From assembly GCF_014466955.1 (NCBI RefSeq), contig NZ_AP023396.1:6014001-6078000 (forward strand): a stretch of DNA of 64,000 nucleotides, in the 5' to 3' direction. The notes under the pieces were generated by a model. It saw only the letters and a program-made list of their open reading frames with translations, was not told the origin of the DNA and made no database searches. The position numbers and the translations under genes are program-made. The stretch comes from Nocardia wallacei. GTDB taxonomy: Bacteria; Actinomycetota; Actinomycetes; Mycobacteriales; Mycobacteriaceae. Of this stretch, positions 25,546 to 33,470 are shown piece after piece (position 1 is the stretch's first letter; each line of letters starts with the position of its first letter).

Positions 25546-26303
25546 CACCGTCGCTCGAAAAGTACTGCGGCACCGAGGAATCCGGCGGCGGCCAGCGCCA
25601 GGCACCACACCACCGCCGCCACCGGGCTCGTCCCCACCGCGGTCCCGGCGAGCAGGCCGCGGAGGGTGGCGACGACAGGGGTGGCGGGCTGATGGTCGGC
25701 GACACCCCGCAACCAGGACGGCATGGTGGCGGTCGGGACGAACGCGCTGCTCACGTACGGGATGAACATGATCGCGTAGGTGAATCCGCCCGCCGCTTCG
25801 GGATTGCGGGCCAGCAGGCCGAGCGCGATCGCGATCCAGGCGACGGCGTGCACGAACAGCAGGATCACACCGAGCACTGCAGCCCATGCGAGCGGCCCCG
25901 CGTGCGGGCGGAAGCCGAGCGCGACCGCCGCGACGAGCACGATGGCGATCACCCCCGAATTGCGCAGCACCCCTTCGCCCACATGCCCGGCCAGCAGCGC
26001 CTGCCGGAACGCGGGCAGCGTCCGGAAGCGCTCGATCGCCCCGCCCTGGACGTCGCGCGCCACCGCCGTCGCCGTGATGGACGCCCCGAACCCGGTGCAC
26101 AACAAGATGATTCCCGGCACGGCATACGCCACGTACGGCATGTCGACCTGTATCGCGCCGCCGAACACATACACGAACAGCAGCATGATGAGAATCGGCA
26201 GCAACATCGAGATGAGCAACGTATCCCGGTCCCGCAGCGTACGCCGCAGACAGCGCCGCACCATCACCCACGAGTCCGCCCCGGCCGCCGCGATCACCGC
26301 CAT
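25545..26303 (-). CDS. ABC-2 type transporter permease (DrrB-like)
   Basis: 252 residues with six membrane segments. The N-terminal SWVMVRRCLRRTLRDRDTLL coupling region and the middle FGASITATAVARDVQGGAIE motif are typical of ABC-2 permeases of drug or polyketide exporters. The ATPase normally lies directly upstream, and none is found here, so it must pair with a distant ATPase or be decayed. The start at 26303 follows GGGGGGCGGCGT; an upstream in-frame start at 26333 would run into a 35-bp tandem repeat. It abuts the remnant of a regulator, suggesting past rearrangement. Confidence 0.85.
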   Translation of the reverse strand: MAVIAAAGADSWVMVRRCLRRTLRDRDTLLISMLLPILIMLLFVYVFGGAIQVDMPYVAYAVPGIILLCTGFGASITATAVARDVQGGAIERFRTLPAFRQALLAGHVGEGVLRNSGVIAIVLVAAVALGFRPHAGPLAWAAVLGVILLFVHAVAWIAIALGLLARNPEAAGGFTYAIMFIPYVSSAFVPTATMPSWLRGVADHQPATPVVATLRGLLAGTAVGTSPVAAVVWCLALAAAGFLGAAVLFERR

Positions 26304-26319
26304 ACGCCGCCCCCCGATT

Positions 26320-26405
26320 CCACCGCACCCCACCGACCAGCCGGCCCACCGTCACCACCGCACCCCACCGACCGGCCGGACCCACCGGCACCACCGAATC
26401 ACCCC
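26320..26405. repeat. 35-bp tandem repeat, about 2.4 units
   Basis: ACCGCACCCCACCGACC is repeated with a 35-base period, with changes in the second copy, in the gap between the GT1 glycosyltransferase stop and the permease start. It lies in the expected 5' untranslated region of the permease gene. Confidence 0.7.
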
Positions 26406-26431
26406 GCCCCGCTGTCCTCGTGCGCTCGGGT

Positions 26432-27712
26432 TCATCGGCCCGCGGCCTCGACGATGTCGGCCGTGCGCGCGGTGGCGTCGTCGTTGGATTGCAACCGCGC
26501 CGCAAGGTCTTTCGCGCGGGCGGCGAATTCCGGGCGCAGGATGCGGCGGACACCCGCGGCGAGCCGTTCGCGATCCAGCCGCCGGAAACTCACGTGCGCG
26601 CCGACTCCGAGACGTTCCACCTGCGCGCCCCACATCGGCTGGTCGAACGACACCGAGCACACCATGGTCGGCAGCCCGGCGCGCAGTGACTCGAAGGTGG
26701 TGCCGATGCCGCCGTGGTGCACGGCGGCGGCACACAGCGGGAACACCAGGTCGTGGGCGAGCGGGCCCACCACCCGGATCTGCGGCCCGGTTTCGGCGTT
26801 CGCGGCGTCGAGATCGCTCCACCCGGCGCTGACCAGTCCGCGCAGTCCGAGTTCGGCGCACACCTCGGTCACCATCGCCAGCACCGCGTGGGTGTCGCGA
26901 ATCGGCATGCTGCCGAAGCCGAAGTACACCGGCGGCGCGTCCTGCCGCAGCCAGGACATCAGGTCGGTGTGGTCGTCGGCCAGTTCGCCGACCGCCTCGC
27001 GCGTCGTCCGCTCCAACGGCAGGAATCCGACGAACGGCCGCCGCGGACCCCACTGCTCGGGCAGGCCGGGCACCAGCGCGGCGTCGTAGATCTGCACCTC
27101 GGGCACGTTGTCGCGTTCGAGCTCGGCGGCGGTGCTCGCGGTGGTGCGCGGCAGGCCCAGCTCCCCGCGCAGCCGGTTCAGGTAGCGCATGAACACGACG
27201 CGGCGCAGATTCTCCGCCACCGCCCAGGTCGCGCGATTGATCGCGGCCGGGGGACGCCACCGCGGCGGCAGCGCGCCGGGGAACGGGTAGGCCGCGTTGG
27301 CGCGCGAGGGGAATCCGTGCAGCGACACCATCGGCACCTGCGCCGCCTCGGCCACCGCGTGCGCCCGGTCCTCGGTGAGCAGCGTGGACACGATGATGTC
27401 GGCGCCGGCGCACACGTCGATCACCTCCCGGTTCATCCGGTCGGCGTAGTCGGCCATCTGCTTGCCGACCAGCTGCATGAGCCGGAAGCTGCTGCCCGCG
27501 GCCAGGGCCCGCTGGCCTTCCGGCGAGGAGTACAGCTGCTGCACGTCGGGGCCGCAGCTCTGCGCCGGGAGCCCGGCGCGGGTGGCGAAGTCGATCAGAT
27601 TCGGCGGTGCGCCCAGCCGGACGTCGTGGCCCCGGCGCCGCAGCTCCAGCCCCAGCGCGACAGCCGGTTGCACGTCACCGCGTGTGCCCGTCAACGGGAT
27701 CGCCACCTTCAT
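26432..27712 (-). CDS. GT1-family glycosyltransferase (UGT / vancomycin Gtf-like)
   Basis: 426 residues of the GT-B fold. The N-terminus MKVAIPLTGTRGDVQPAVAL is the acceptor-side signature of antibiotic and sterol glucosyltransferases. The C-terminal nucleotide-sugar motif is HHGGIGTTFESLRAGLPTMV ... DQPMWGAQVERLGVG. Such enzymes attach a sugar from a nucleotide donor to a lipid, sterol, polyketide or carotenoid. The start at 27712 follows GGAGACGGA. It is divergent from the GT4-P450 fusion gene with 61 bases between the start codons, so the three catalytic activities are probably co-regulated. Confidence 0.9.
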   Translation of the reverse strand: MKVAIPLTGTRGDVQPAVALGLELRRRGHDVRLGAPPNLIDFATRAGLPAQSCGPDVQQLYSSPEGQRALAAGSSFRLMQLVGKQMADYADRMNREVIDVCAGADIIVSTLLTEDRAHAVAEAAQVPMVSLHGFPSRANAAYPFPGALPPRWRPPAAINRATWAVAENLRRVVFMRYLNRLRGELGLPRTTASTAAELERDNVPEVQIYDAALVPGLPEQWGPRRPFVGFLPLERTTREAVGELADDHTDLMSWLRQDAPPVYFGFGSMPIRDTHAVLAMVTEVCAELGLRGLVSAGWSDLDAANAETGPQIRVVGPLAHDLVFPLCAAAVHHGGIGTTFESLRAGLPTMVCSVSFDQPMWGAQVERLGVGAHVSFRRLDRERLAAGVRRILRPEFAARAKDLAARLQSNDDATARTADIVEAAGR

Positions 27713-27773
27713 TCCGTCTCCTTCCCGATCGAACGTTCGCCCGCACCGTCCGCGCCACCCGTAGGGTGAGGGC

Positions 27774-30359
27774 GTGCACATCGCGATGTTCACCGATTTT
27801 CACCCCGGCACCGTCGGCGGCATCCAGACTTCGGTGAATTCACAATGCCGCGCCCTGCGACGGCTCGGGCATCGTGTCACGCTGTTCACCAGTCCCGGAC
27901 CGGCGACCTCCGATCCGGATGTCCGAACGCTGGCCGGCCTGGCGGGCGTACGCGTGAACGGTTACCCGATGGTCATACCGACCAAGACCAACAATCGGTT
28001 CATCGATGCGGAATTCGCCGCGCACGAGCCGGTCGATGTGGTCCACGTCCACACCACCTACGGCGCGGGCATCCTGGGCGTGCGGGCCGCCCGCCGCCAC
28101 GGCTTGCCGCTCGTGCAGTCGGTACACAGCCGCGACGACGCCTTCATCGAACACACCTCGCCCGCACCGTATCTCAGTGCGGTGGCCATGCGGGCCCTGC
28201 ACGGGTTGTTCCTGCGCGATCCCGCGCCGATCCCGCGCAACGACGAGTCGCGCGCCGCCCGGCACGCCTGGAGCACCGTCGTCGGGCACGCCCGCGCTGC
28301 CGACGCGGTGGTGGTCCCGACCGAGCACTTCGCCGCCCGATTGCGCGCCCACGGCCTCGAGCGCCCGATTCACGTGGTGTCCAACGGCGTCGACGACGAT
28401 CTGCTCGATTCGCTCGGACCGGCGGCCGACACCGGGGACACGACGCCGTTGCGGGTGCTTTGGTGCGGGCGGCTGTCGGCGGAGAAGCGCGCCGTGGCGG
28501 CCGCCGAGGCCGTCGCCCGCGTGCCGGGCTGCACTCTCGACATCTATGGCGACGGTGACGACGAGGACCGCGTGCGGGCCGCCGCCGGGACGGCGGCGGA
28601 CCGGATTCGATTGCGGGGCGCGGTGTCTCAGGCCGACTGCCTGGCGGCCATGCGCGAGCACGACGTGCTGCTGTTCCCGTCGAGCGGTTTCGACACCCAG
28701 GGCATGGCGCTGCTGGAGGCGGTCGCGGTCGGGCTTCCGGTGGTGTACTGCGATCGCGATCTGGCGGAGTCGCTGCCCGACGGCGGGGGCGTGTGCACCC
28801 GCGACGCCTCGCCCGCCGCGATCGCCGAGACGCTGCGCGAGCTGGCCGCCGACCGCTCGACACTGCGCGCCATGCGCGAAAAACTCTCCGCCCGGGCCGA
28901 TTCCGTTCGCCAGTCCCGGCAGACCGACCGCGTTCTGGCCGTCTACCGCGAAGCGGCCGTGACGGCGGCCACCGGCGAGGCGGCGAAAGACGCTGTGCCA
29001 GAGCCTTCTTCCGGTATTCCGACCGCGCCCGGCGCGCTCCCCCTGCTCGGCCACAGCCTGCACGTCCTGCGGGACGCGCTGGGTTTCGTCGCCTCGCTCA
29101 CGCCGCTCGGTCCGGTGGTGCGCGTCCGGCTGGGCCCCCGCCCGGCCTATGTGCTCACCACGCCGGAGCTGATCCGCGAAGTCGCCTTCGGCGCGGCGGG
29201 TGAATTCCACCGCGAGGACCTGCGCGAGGCGGTGGGCGACATCATCCACGCCGCCTCCAACGTGCTCAGCGGCAAGCCGCACGAACTGCGCCGCCGGCTG
29301 GTGGCCCCGGCCCTGCGGCAGCGCCGCCTGCTCGAATACGCCGAGGTGGCAACGGATATCGCCGAACGCTGGGCGAGCACCCGCCGTCCCGGACCGGTGA
29401 ACCTGATGGACGAGGCGCACGCCCTGGTCCTGGACACGGTCTCGGCCACCCTGTTCACCGCCGATTTCGGCGCCGACGCGAAACAGCAGATCCGCGAACA
29501 CATCCCGTGGCTGCTGGGTCAGGTGATCCAGCGCGCCGCCCTGCCCGCTCCCGTGCGCCGGATGCGGCTGATCGCCGATCACCGTTTCCGGACCCGGGCG
29601 GCCCGGCTGCGTACCGAGATCGGCGCGGTCGTCACCGAATACCGCCGCCGCGACCACGATTTCCACGATGTGCTGTCGGCGCTGGTGCGGCACGTCGATC
29701 CGGAGACCGGGGTCCGGTTGTCCGACGAGCAGATCGTCGACGAGCTGCTGCTGATGCTGGCCGCCGGCGTCGGCTCCACCGCCTCGATGCTCGGCTGGCT
29801 GTGGCACGAACTCATGCGGAATCCCGACGTGGCCGAGCGGGTGCGCGCCGAACTGGACTCCGTCGTCGGCGCCGGGCCGGTCCGCCCGGAACACGCCGCG
29901 GCCCTGCCGTATCTGCGGCTGGTGCTGCAGGAGACACTGCGCGTGTGGGCGCCGTGGGTCAGCACGGAGACCGCCGCGAGCGAGGTCCGCCTCGGTGACA
30001 TCACGCTGCCGCCCGGCGCGGTGGTGGCCTTCAGCCCGTACATGATTCATCACGACCCGCGCTGGTTCCCGGAGCCGGAGACCTTCGATCCCGAGCGCTG
30101 GGCGCCGGGCCGGGTCGAGTCGATCGACCGCGCGGCCGTGCTGCCCTTCTCCGTCGGCCCCCGGCACTGTCCCGGAAGCAACTTCGCGATCCTGACCATC
30201 ACACTGCAGACGGCGGCGCTGCTGACGCGCTGGGATCCGATTCCCGATCCCGGTTACCGGGTGCGCCCGTCCAATCGCGACTTCGTCGTCGCGCCCAGCC
30301 GGCTGCCGGTGACCCTGCGCCCGCGAACCGCATCCGCCGCCCCTCAGGGCGGCGACTGA
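27774..30359 (+). CDS. GT4 glycosyltransferase - cytochrome P450 fusion protein
   Basis: 861 residues, one uninterrupted frame. Residues 1-390 are a GT4 GT-B glycosyltransferase (HIAMFTDFHPGTVGGIQTSV at the N-terminus, RVLWCGRLSAEKR, the donor motif FDTQGMALLEAVAVG with Asp306 in place of the usual first Glu). A linker (390-415) leads to a soluble cytochrome P450 (about 416-861): proline-rich PGALPLLGHSLHVL, ExxR at 720-723 (ETLR) and haem loop FSVGPRHCPG with Cys799. The I-helix reads AAGVGSTAS (663-671), so the usual acid-Thr pair is replaced. The GTG start at 27774 follows GGTGAGG. Both halves look complete. I know of no described protein with this pairing; a combined hydroxylation-glycosylation tailoring step is inferred. 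Confidence 0.88.
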   Translation: MHIAMFTDFHPGTVGGIQTSVNSQCRALRRLGHRVTLFTSPGPATSDPDVRTLAGLAGVRVNGYPMVIPTKTNNRFIDAEFAAHEPVDVVHVHTTYGAGILGVRAARRHGLPLVQSVHSRDDAFIEHTSPAPYLSAVAMRALHGLFLRDPAPIPRNDESRAARHAWSTVVGHARAADAVVVPTEHFAARLRAHGLERPIHVVSNGVDDDLLDSLGPAADTGDTTPLRVLWCGRLSAEKRAVAAAEAVARVPGCTLDIYGDGDDEDRVRAAAGTAADRIRLRGAVSQADCLAAMREHDVLLFPSSGFDTQGMALLEAVAVGLPVVYCDRDLAESLPDGGGVCTRDASPAAIAETLRELAADRSTLRAMREKLSARADSVRQSRQTDRVLAVYREAAVTAATGEAAKDAVPEPSSGIPTAPGALPLLGHSLHVLRDALGFVASLTPLGPVVRVRLGPRPAYVLTTPELIREVAFGAAGEFHREDLREAVGDIIHAASNVLSGKPHELRRRLVAPALRQRRLLEYAEVATDIAERWASTRRPGPVNLMDEAHALVLDTVSATLFTADFGADAKQQIREHIPWLLGQVIQRAALPAPVRRMRLIADHRFRTRAARLRTEIGAVVTEYRRRDHDFHDVLSALVRHVDPETGVRLSDEQIVDELLLMLAAGVGSTASMLGWLWHELMRNPDVAERVRAELDSVVGAGPVRPEHAAALPYLRLVLQETLRVWAPWVSTETAASEVRLGDITLPPGAVVAFSPYMIHHDPRWFPEPETFDPERWAPGRVESIDRAAVLPFSVGPRHCPGSNFAILTITLQTAALLTRWDPIPDPGYRVRPSNRDFVVAPSRLPVTLRPRTASAAPQGGD

Positions 30360-30766
30360 TCCTCCGGGTCGACGAATTCGACGCCGGTGATGATGTCGGG
30401 CTCGATGCGCACGATATGGTCGCGGGGACCGGGTAACCAGGGCCGCAGCAGGGTCCGATAGCGCTCGATCTCGTCCGGATCGGTAACCGGCTCGGCGGTG
30501 CCGGTGATGATGACGCACCAGCCGCGCCGCGTGCGCTCGTCGATGGTGTCGGCCTCGTAGGCCACCACCTGCCGCTCCGGGCTCATCGCGGCCCCGCGGT
30601 TGGCGTGGACGACGATCGCGTCGTCGTCGACGATGTGGTTGACCGGGCGGATGGTCGGCAGCGCGTAGCGGGCGAACACGATGCGTCCGAACCGCACACT
30701 CGCGAGCAGCCGCAGTGCCTCGGCGTTGGTCAAATCGCGCGGTACCTGCTGCGCGGGAGCGCCCAT
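30344..30766 (-). CDS. Pyridoxamine 5'-phosphate oxidase family flavin-binding protein
   Basis: 140 residues. LTNAEALRLLASVRFGRIVF, PTIRPVNHIVDDDAIVVHAN and GWCVIITGTAEPV are the successive strands of the small flavin-nucleotide-binding (DUF2470/PPOX-like) proteins found throughout mycobacteria and Nocardia. They may protect against oxidants; real substrates are mostly unknown. Its 3' end overlaps the P450 end by 16 bases on the opposite strand. ATG 30766 gives the common family length; the longer frame to 30865 lacks a ribosome site. Confidence 0.8.
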   Translation of the reverse strand: MGAPAQQVPRDLTNAEALRLLASVRFGRIVFARYALPTIRPVNHIVDDDAIVVHANRGAAMSPERQVVAYEADTIDERTRRGWCVIITGTAEPVTDPDEIERYRTLLRPWLPGPRDHIVRIEPDIITGVEFVDPEDQSPP

Positions 30767-30963
30767 ACCGTCGATTATCCGCCGATGCTCGCCATCGTGC
30801 AGAGGGGAGGTGAGTGGGCTCGACGGCCGCCGCTGCCGTGGGTGATCCTCGGCTCCGCTGGTCATTCGCTATATGTCCCACTCGTCGTGAACCGCGTGCA
30901 TCGGGGTCCTAACGACGTTCCCGTAATCGCACCCGGTCAAACTGCGAGGTGCTAGAAAGGCTG

Positions 30964-31737
30964 ATGGCCGCGGCACCGTACCACCCCGACGAATTCGCGT
31001 TCGGGCTGGCGGAACTGACCGCGCTGGTGCTGTCCACCCCCGATGTCGAGACCTCGCTGCGCGACGTCGCCGATATCACCGCGAAGATGTTGCCGAATCA
31101 CCCGATGGTGGCGATCACGCTGCGCCGCAACGACGCAGCGGTGACGGTGGCCTCGACCGGTCCGCACGCCACCGTGATCGACGAACTGCAACGCGGCCAG
31201 GGTCTCGGCCCCTGCCTGGAGGCGCTGAACACCGCCGAGCCGGTGGCCGTCACCGATATGGCGGCCGAGAAGCGCTGGGGCCGCTACCCCGCCCGTATGC
31301 TGGAACAGGGCATCATTTCGGTACATTCGCAGCCGCTGCTGGCCGGCGGCGCGGCGGTGGGCACGCTCGATCTGTACTCGACGCATCGGGGCGCGTTCGA
31401 ACAGCCTGCCCTCCAGGCCATTTCGCTCACCGCCCAGCACACCGCCGTGCTGCTGAGGTCGGCGATCAGCACGGCGCGCCAGACCGAGCTGACCGCGCAG
31501 TTGCAGGCGGCGCTGGCGTCGCGCTCGATCATCGACCAGGCCCTGGGAATCACCATGGCACAACGCCATTGCGACCGCGACGGCGCGTTCGAGGTGCTGC
31601 GTGCCGCGTCCCAGCGCGGCAATGTGAAGCTCGTGACCGTCGCGGCCGCCGTCATCCGCGGCGTCACCGGGGCCGATCCGACGCCGCCGCATTTCAACCG
31701 TCCCAGCCGGTCTCGATCGGCACGGCGAGATATCTGA
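30964..31737 (+). CDS. GAF and ANTAR domain protein (transcription antiterminator)
   Basis: 257 residues. The GAF domain spans about 15-165 (ITLRRNDAAVTVASTG, GQGLGPCLEALNTAEPVAVT, SVHSQPLLAGGAAVGTLDLY). The C-terminal ANTAR module (about 178-235) reads LQAALASRSIIDQALGITMA followed by FEVLRAASQRGNVKLVTVAA, with the fixed Ala and aromatic positions that bind two-hairpin RNA. These proteins antiterminate target transcripts when the GAF domain senses its ligand. Start: ATG 30964 is used, though GTG 30949 is in frame. I saw no obvious dual-hexaloop RNA target nearby. Confidence 0.88.
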   Translation: MAAAPYHPDEFAFGLAELTALVLSTPDVETSLRDVADITAKMLPNHPMVAITLRRNDAAVTVASTGPHATVIDELQRGQGLGPCLEALNTAEPVAVTDMAAEKRWGRYPARMLEQGIISVHSQPLLAGGAAVGTLDLYSTHRGAFEQPALQAISLTAQHTAVLLRSAISTARQTELTAQLQAALASRSIIDQALGITMAQRHCDRDGAFEVLRAASQRGNVKLVTVAAAVIRGVTGADPTPPHFNRPSRSRSARRDI

Positions 31738-31791
31738 CGGCCACGATTGTTCGACGGCACAGCGGCCTCGGCCGGTATCCGAGGCGGTTAC

Positions 31792-31806
31792 ACTTCTGGC
31801 AGAAGT
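31792..31806. promoter_or_regulatory. Perfect dyad upstream of the repeat protein gene
   Basis: ACTTCT-GGC-AGAAGT, a perfect 6+3+6 inverted repeat, lies 57 bases before the ATG at 31863 in otherwise AT-richer DNA, the expected place of an operator. The binding protein is unknown. Confidence 0.4.
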
Positions 31807-31862
31807 CATTCCCGAGTCCAGTAGCGCGGCTGGGGACCTCTTTCCTATCGCAGAAGGTTGCC

Positions 31863-32465
31863 ATGCCCGCTGTCGCGCATTCCGCAGCTCGGTCCGCTCA
31901 CGCGGTCACCGCACCCCACCAATCCGGCGCCCTCGGCCATCCCCTGCCCCCAGTCACCGCATCCGACGAAACCGATACCCTCGGCCATCCCCTGCCCCCA
32001 GTCACCGCATCCGACGAAACCGATACCCTCGGCCCTCTCCTGCCCCCAGTCACCGCATCCGACGAAACCGATACCCTCGGCCCTCTCCTGCCCCCGGTCA
32101 CCGCATCCGACGAATCCGATGCCATCGGCCGTCTCCTGCCCCCGGTCGCCGACCACGCCGAGCCGGCCCACGTCGCATTCGGCACCGAAGTCGCGTTGCC
32201 GCAAGCGCCGCAGACCATTCCGGAATCCAACGACCGCCTGGTCCGGCACCTGTTCGACATCGGACTGCAATTGCATACGGTCCGCGCGGTTTTCGAACAG
32301 GAGTTCAGTACCCCGGAGCAATTGCGCGCCGCCCGCGCCGCGGTGGTGACCGTGCTGGACGATCTCGACACCCTCATCCGCGACGCCGGAACGGCGATGC
32401 TGGACCTGGCCGTGCAGCAGGCCCCGACCGCTCCCGCGCGCACCCGCCGACGGCGGCGGCGCTGA
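31863..32465 (+). CDS. Hypothetical protein with 16-residue tandem repeats
   Basis: 200 residues. The N-terminal third is a tandem array of a 16-residue unit with consensus LGPLLPPVTASDETDT (four near-identical copies plus a fifth partial), acidic and proline-rich, so probably extended. The C-terminal ~75 residues (NDRLVRHLFDIGLQLHTVRA, then a helix ending ATVVTVLDDLDTLIRD-like and TAMLDLAVQQ) form predicted helices, with a final basic RTRRRRRR. No signal peptide. ATG 31863 follows AGAAGG. The C-terminal half resembles conserved Nocardia proteins of unknown function. The repeats are open in several frames, so the frame call rests on the helical half and the ribosome site. Confidence 0.62.
   Translation: MPAVAHSAARSAHAVTAPHQSGALGHPLPPVTASDETDTLGHPLPPVTASDETDTLGPLLPPVTASDETDTLGPLLPPVTASDESDAIGRLLPPVADHAEPAHVAFGTEVALPQAPQTIPESNDRLVRHLFDIGLQLHTVRAVFEQEFSTPEQLRAARAAVVTVLDDLDTLIRDAGTAMLDLAVQQAPTAPARTRRRRRR
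31932..32153 (+). repeat. 48-bp in-frame tandem repeat, 4.6 units
   Basis: CTCGGCCATCCCCTGCCCCC and CAGTCACCGCATCCGACGAA plus 8 bases repeats at 31932, 31980, 32028, 32076 and 32124, exactly 48 bases apart. Unit differences are mostly CAT/CTC and a few single bases. A period divisible by 3 keeps the frame open, so unit number can vary without frameshift. Confidence 0.9.
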
Positions 32466-32472
32466 CGACCAG

Positions 32473-33021
32473 TCAGCCGCTCTCCCCGGCCACGCTGCGA
32501 TCGGGCCGCGGCCGGCGCGGCACGGCCGTCCGCTGCACCAGGCCGGTCCAGTCGTCGGCCAGCGTCGCCAGCAGGAACCAGGCGGCGTAGACCCGCTCGT
32601 CGCCGACATCATCGATGCTGCGCAATAGGTGGGCGGCGCGGACCTGGGCCGCGGCCATGGCGTCGACGGCCGCGCCCAGCGACCGGGTGCGCGGCCGGGA
32701 CACCGTGTGCTCGGCCGCCCAGCGGTCGATGCGCGCGATGAGTTCGCCACGGCGGCCGTCGATTTCGGCCGAGCGCAGCGGGTCGCCGCGGCGCTGGTGG
32801 TGCAGGGCGGCGAGGGCCTGCGCCCAGCGGGTCACCGGGTGGTCGCCGGGCTGGTCACCGATGTGGCCGAGGAAGGCGGCAAGCAGTTCGTGCCAGTCCG
32901 GCAGGATGGGGGCGGGTCCGTCCGTGCGCCACCGGGCGGCGCGCGAGCGGCGCACGCCTCGACCGGAGACCACGGGCCCGGCGGACGGTCGGTCCACACC
33001 GTCCGGTTGCGGTACGAACAT
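32473..33021 (-). CDS. DUF4254-domain protein
   Basis: 182 residues. The middle reads DWHELLAAFLGHIGDQPGDH, WAQALAALHHQ then EIDGRRGELIARIDRWAAEH and LGAAVDAMAAAQVRAAHLL, a helical pattern I associate with DUF4254, a family found mostly in actinobacteria and sometimes near polysaccharide genes. No known activity. The start at 33021 follows GGAGGTACACCGAG; the frame stays open much further upstream only because of the 45-bp repeats there. Confidence 0.72.
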   Translation of the reverse strand: MFVPQPDGVDRPSAGPVVSGRGVRRSRAARWRTDGPAPILPDWHELLAAFLGHIGDQPGDHPVTRWAQALAALHHQRRGDPLRSAEIDGRRGELIARIDRWAAEHTVSRPRTRSLGAAVDAMAAAQVRAAHLLRSIDDVGDERVYAAWFLLATLADDWTGLVQRTAVPRRPRPDRSVAGESG

Positions 33022-33459
33022 CTCGGTGTACCTCCAAGCGGCGAACGGGCGCACCCGGCGCCACACGCGAAACGCCGGACCGCGAGCCCGGTGCGGCAAG
33101 GGCGGACCGCACCGGATCCGGCGCGCCGCAATCTGCGAAGGGGACATCTCCTGCGGCGCCGGGTGCACTGTCAAGCATGCGCGTTTCCCCCGGCCCTCCC
33201 ACTGCCCTTCCGATGGCCCTCCGGTGACCATCGCACCGGCACAGGGCAACGCAAGCCATAGCCCTACGGTGACCACCGCACCCGTACAAGGCAACACGAG
33301 CCATAGCCCTGCCGTGACCACCGCACCCGTACAAGGCAACACGAGCGGTATGCCTGCCGTGACCACCGCACCTGTGCAGGACTACACGAACGGTAGCCCT
33401 GCGGTGACTACCGCACCAGCTCAGGACAGCGGTAGCCCTGCGGTGACTATTGCCTCGGC
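33022..33459. other. Non-coding gap mostly made of the 45-bp repeat
   Basis: 438 bases between the DUF4254 start and the UbiA stop. 33022-33214 holds the presumed DUF4254 promoter without clear boxes; 33215-33470 is the 45-bp repeat. Frames are open through the repeat on both strands, but none has a ribosome site and conserved content, so I call no gene. Confidence 0.45.
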
Positions 33460-33470
33460 TCAGGGCAGTA
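33215..33470. repeat. 45-bp tandem repeat, about 5.5 units
   Basis: AGCCCTGCCGTGACCACCGC, ACCCGTACAAGGCAACACGA plus five bases repeats with a 45-base period (last units lose a few bases). The array ends at or just inside the stop codon of the UbiA-like gene, the last gene of the biosynthetic operon. In three frames it lacks stops, since 45 is a multiple of 3. Confidence 0.85.

Noticed and set aside
27774..30359. Two adjacent genes wrongly joined (GT4 and P450)
   Set aside because: The frame is continuous through the linker at residues 390-415, with no stop or ribosome site and no start codon near the P450 beginning.
27840..30881. Minus-strand open frame of over 1000 codons opposite the GT4-P450 gene
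   Set aside because: Arg/Gly/His-rich composition typical of antisense frames in high-GC DNA; the plus strand carries complete GT4 and P450 motifs.
33215..33470. Coding repeat protein on the plus strand (frame through 33215-33739)
   Set aside because: The frame is open only because of the 45-bp units; there is no ribosome site or conserved part and it overlaps the UbiA-like gene.
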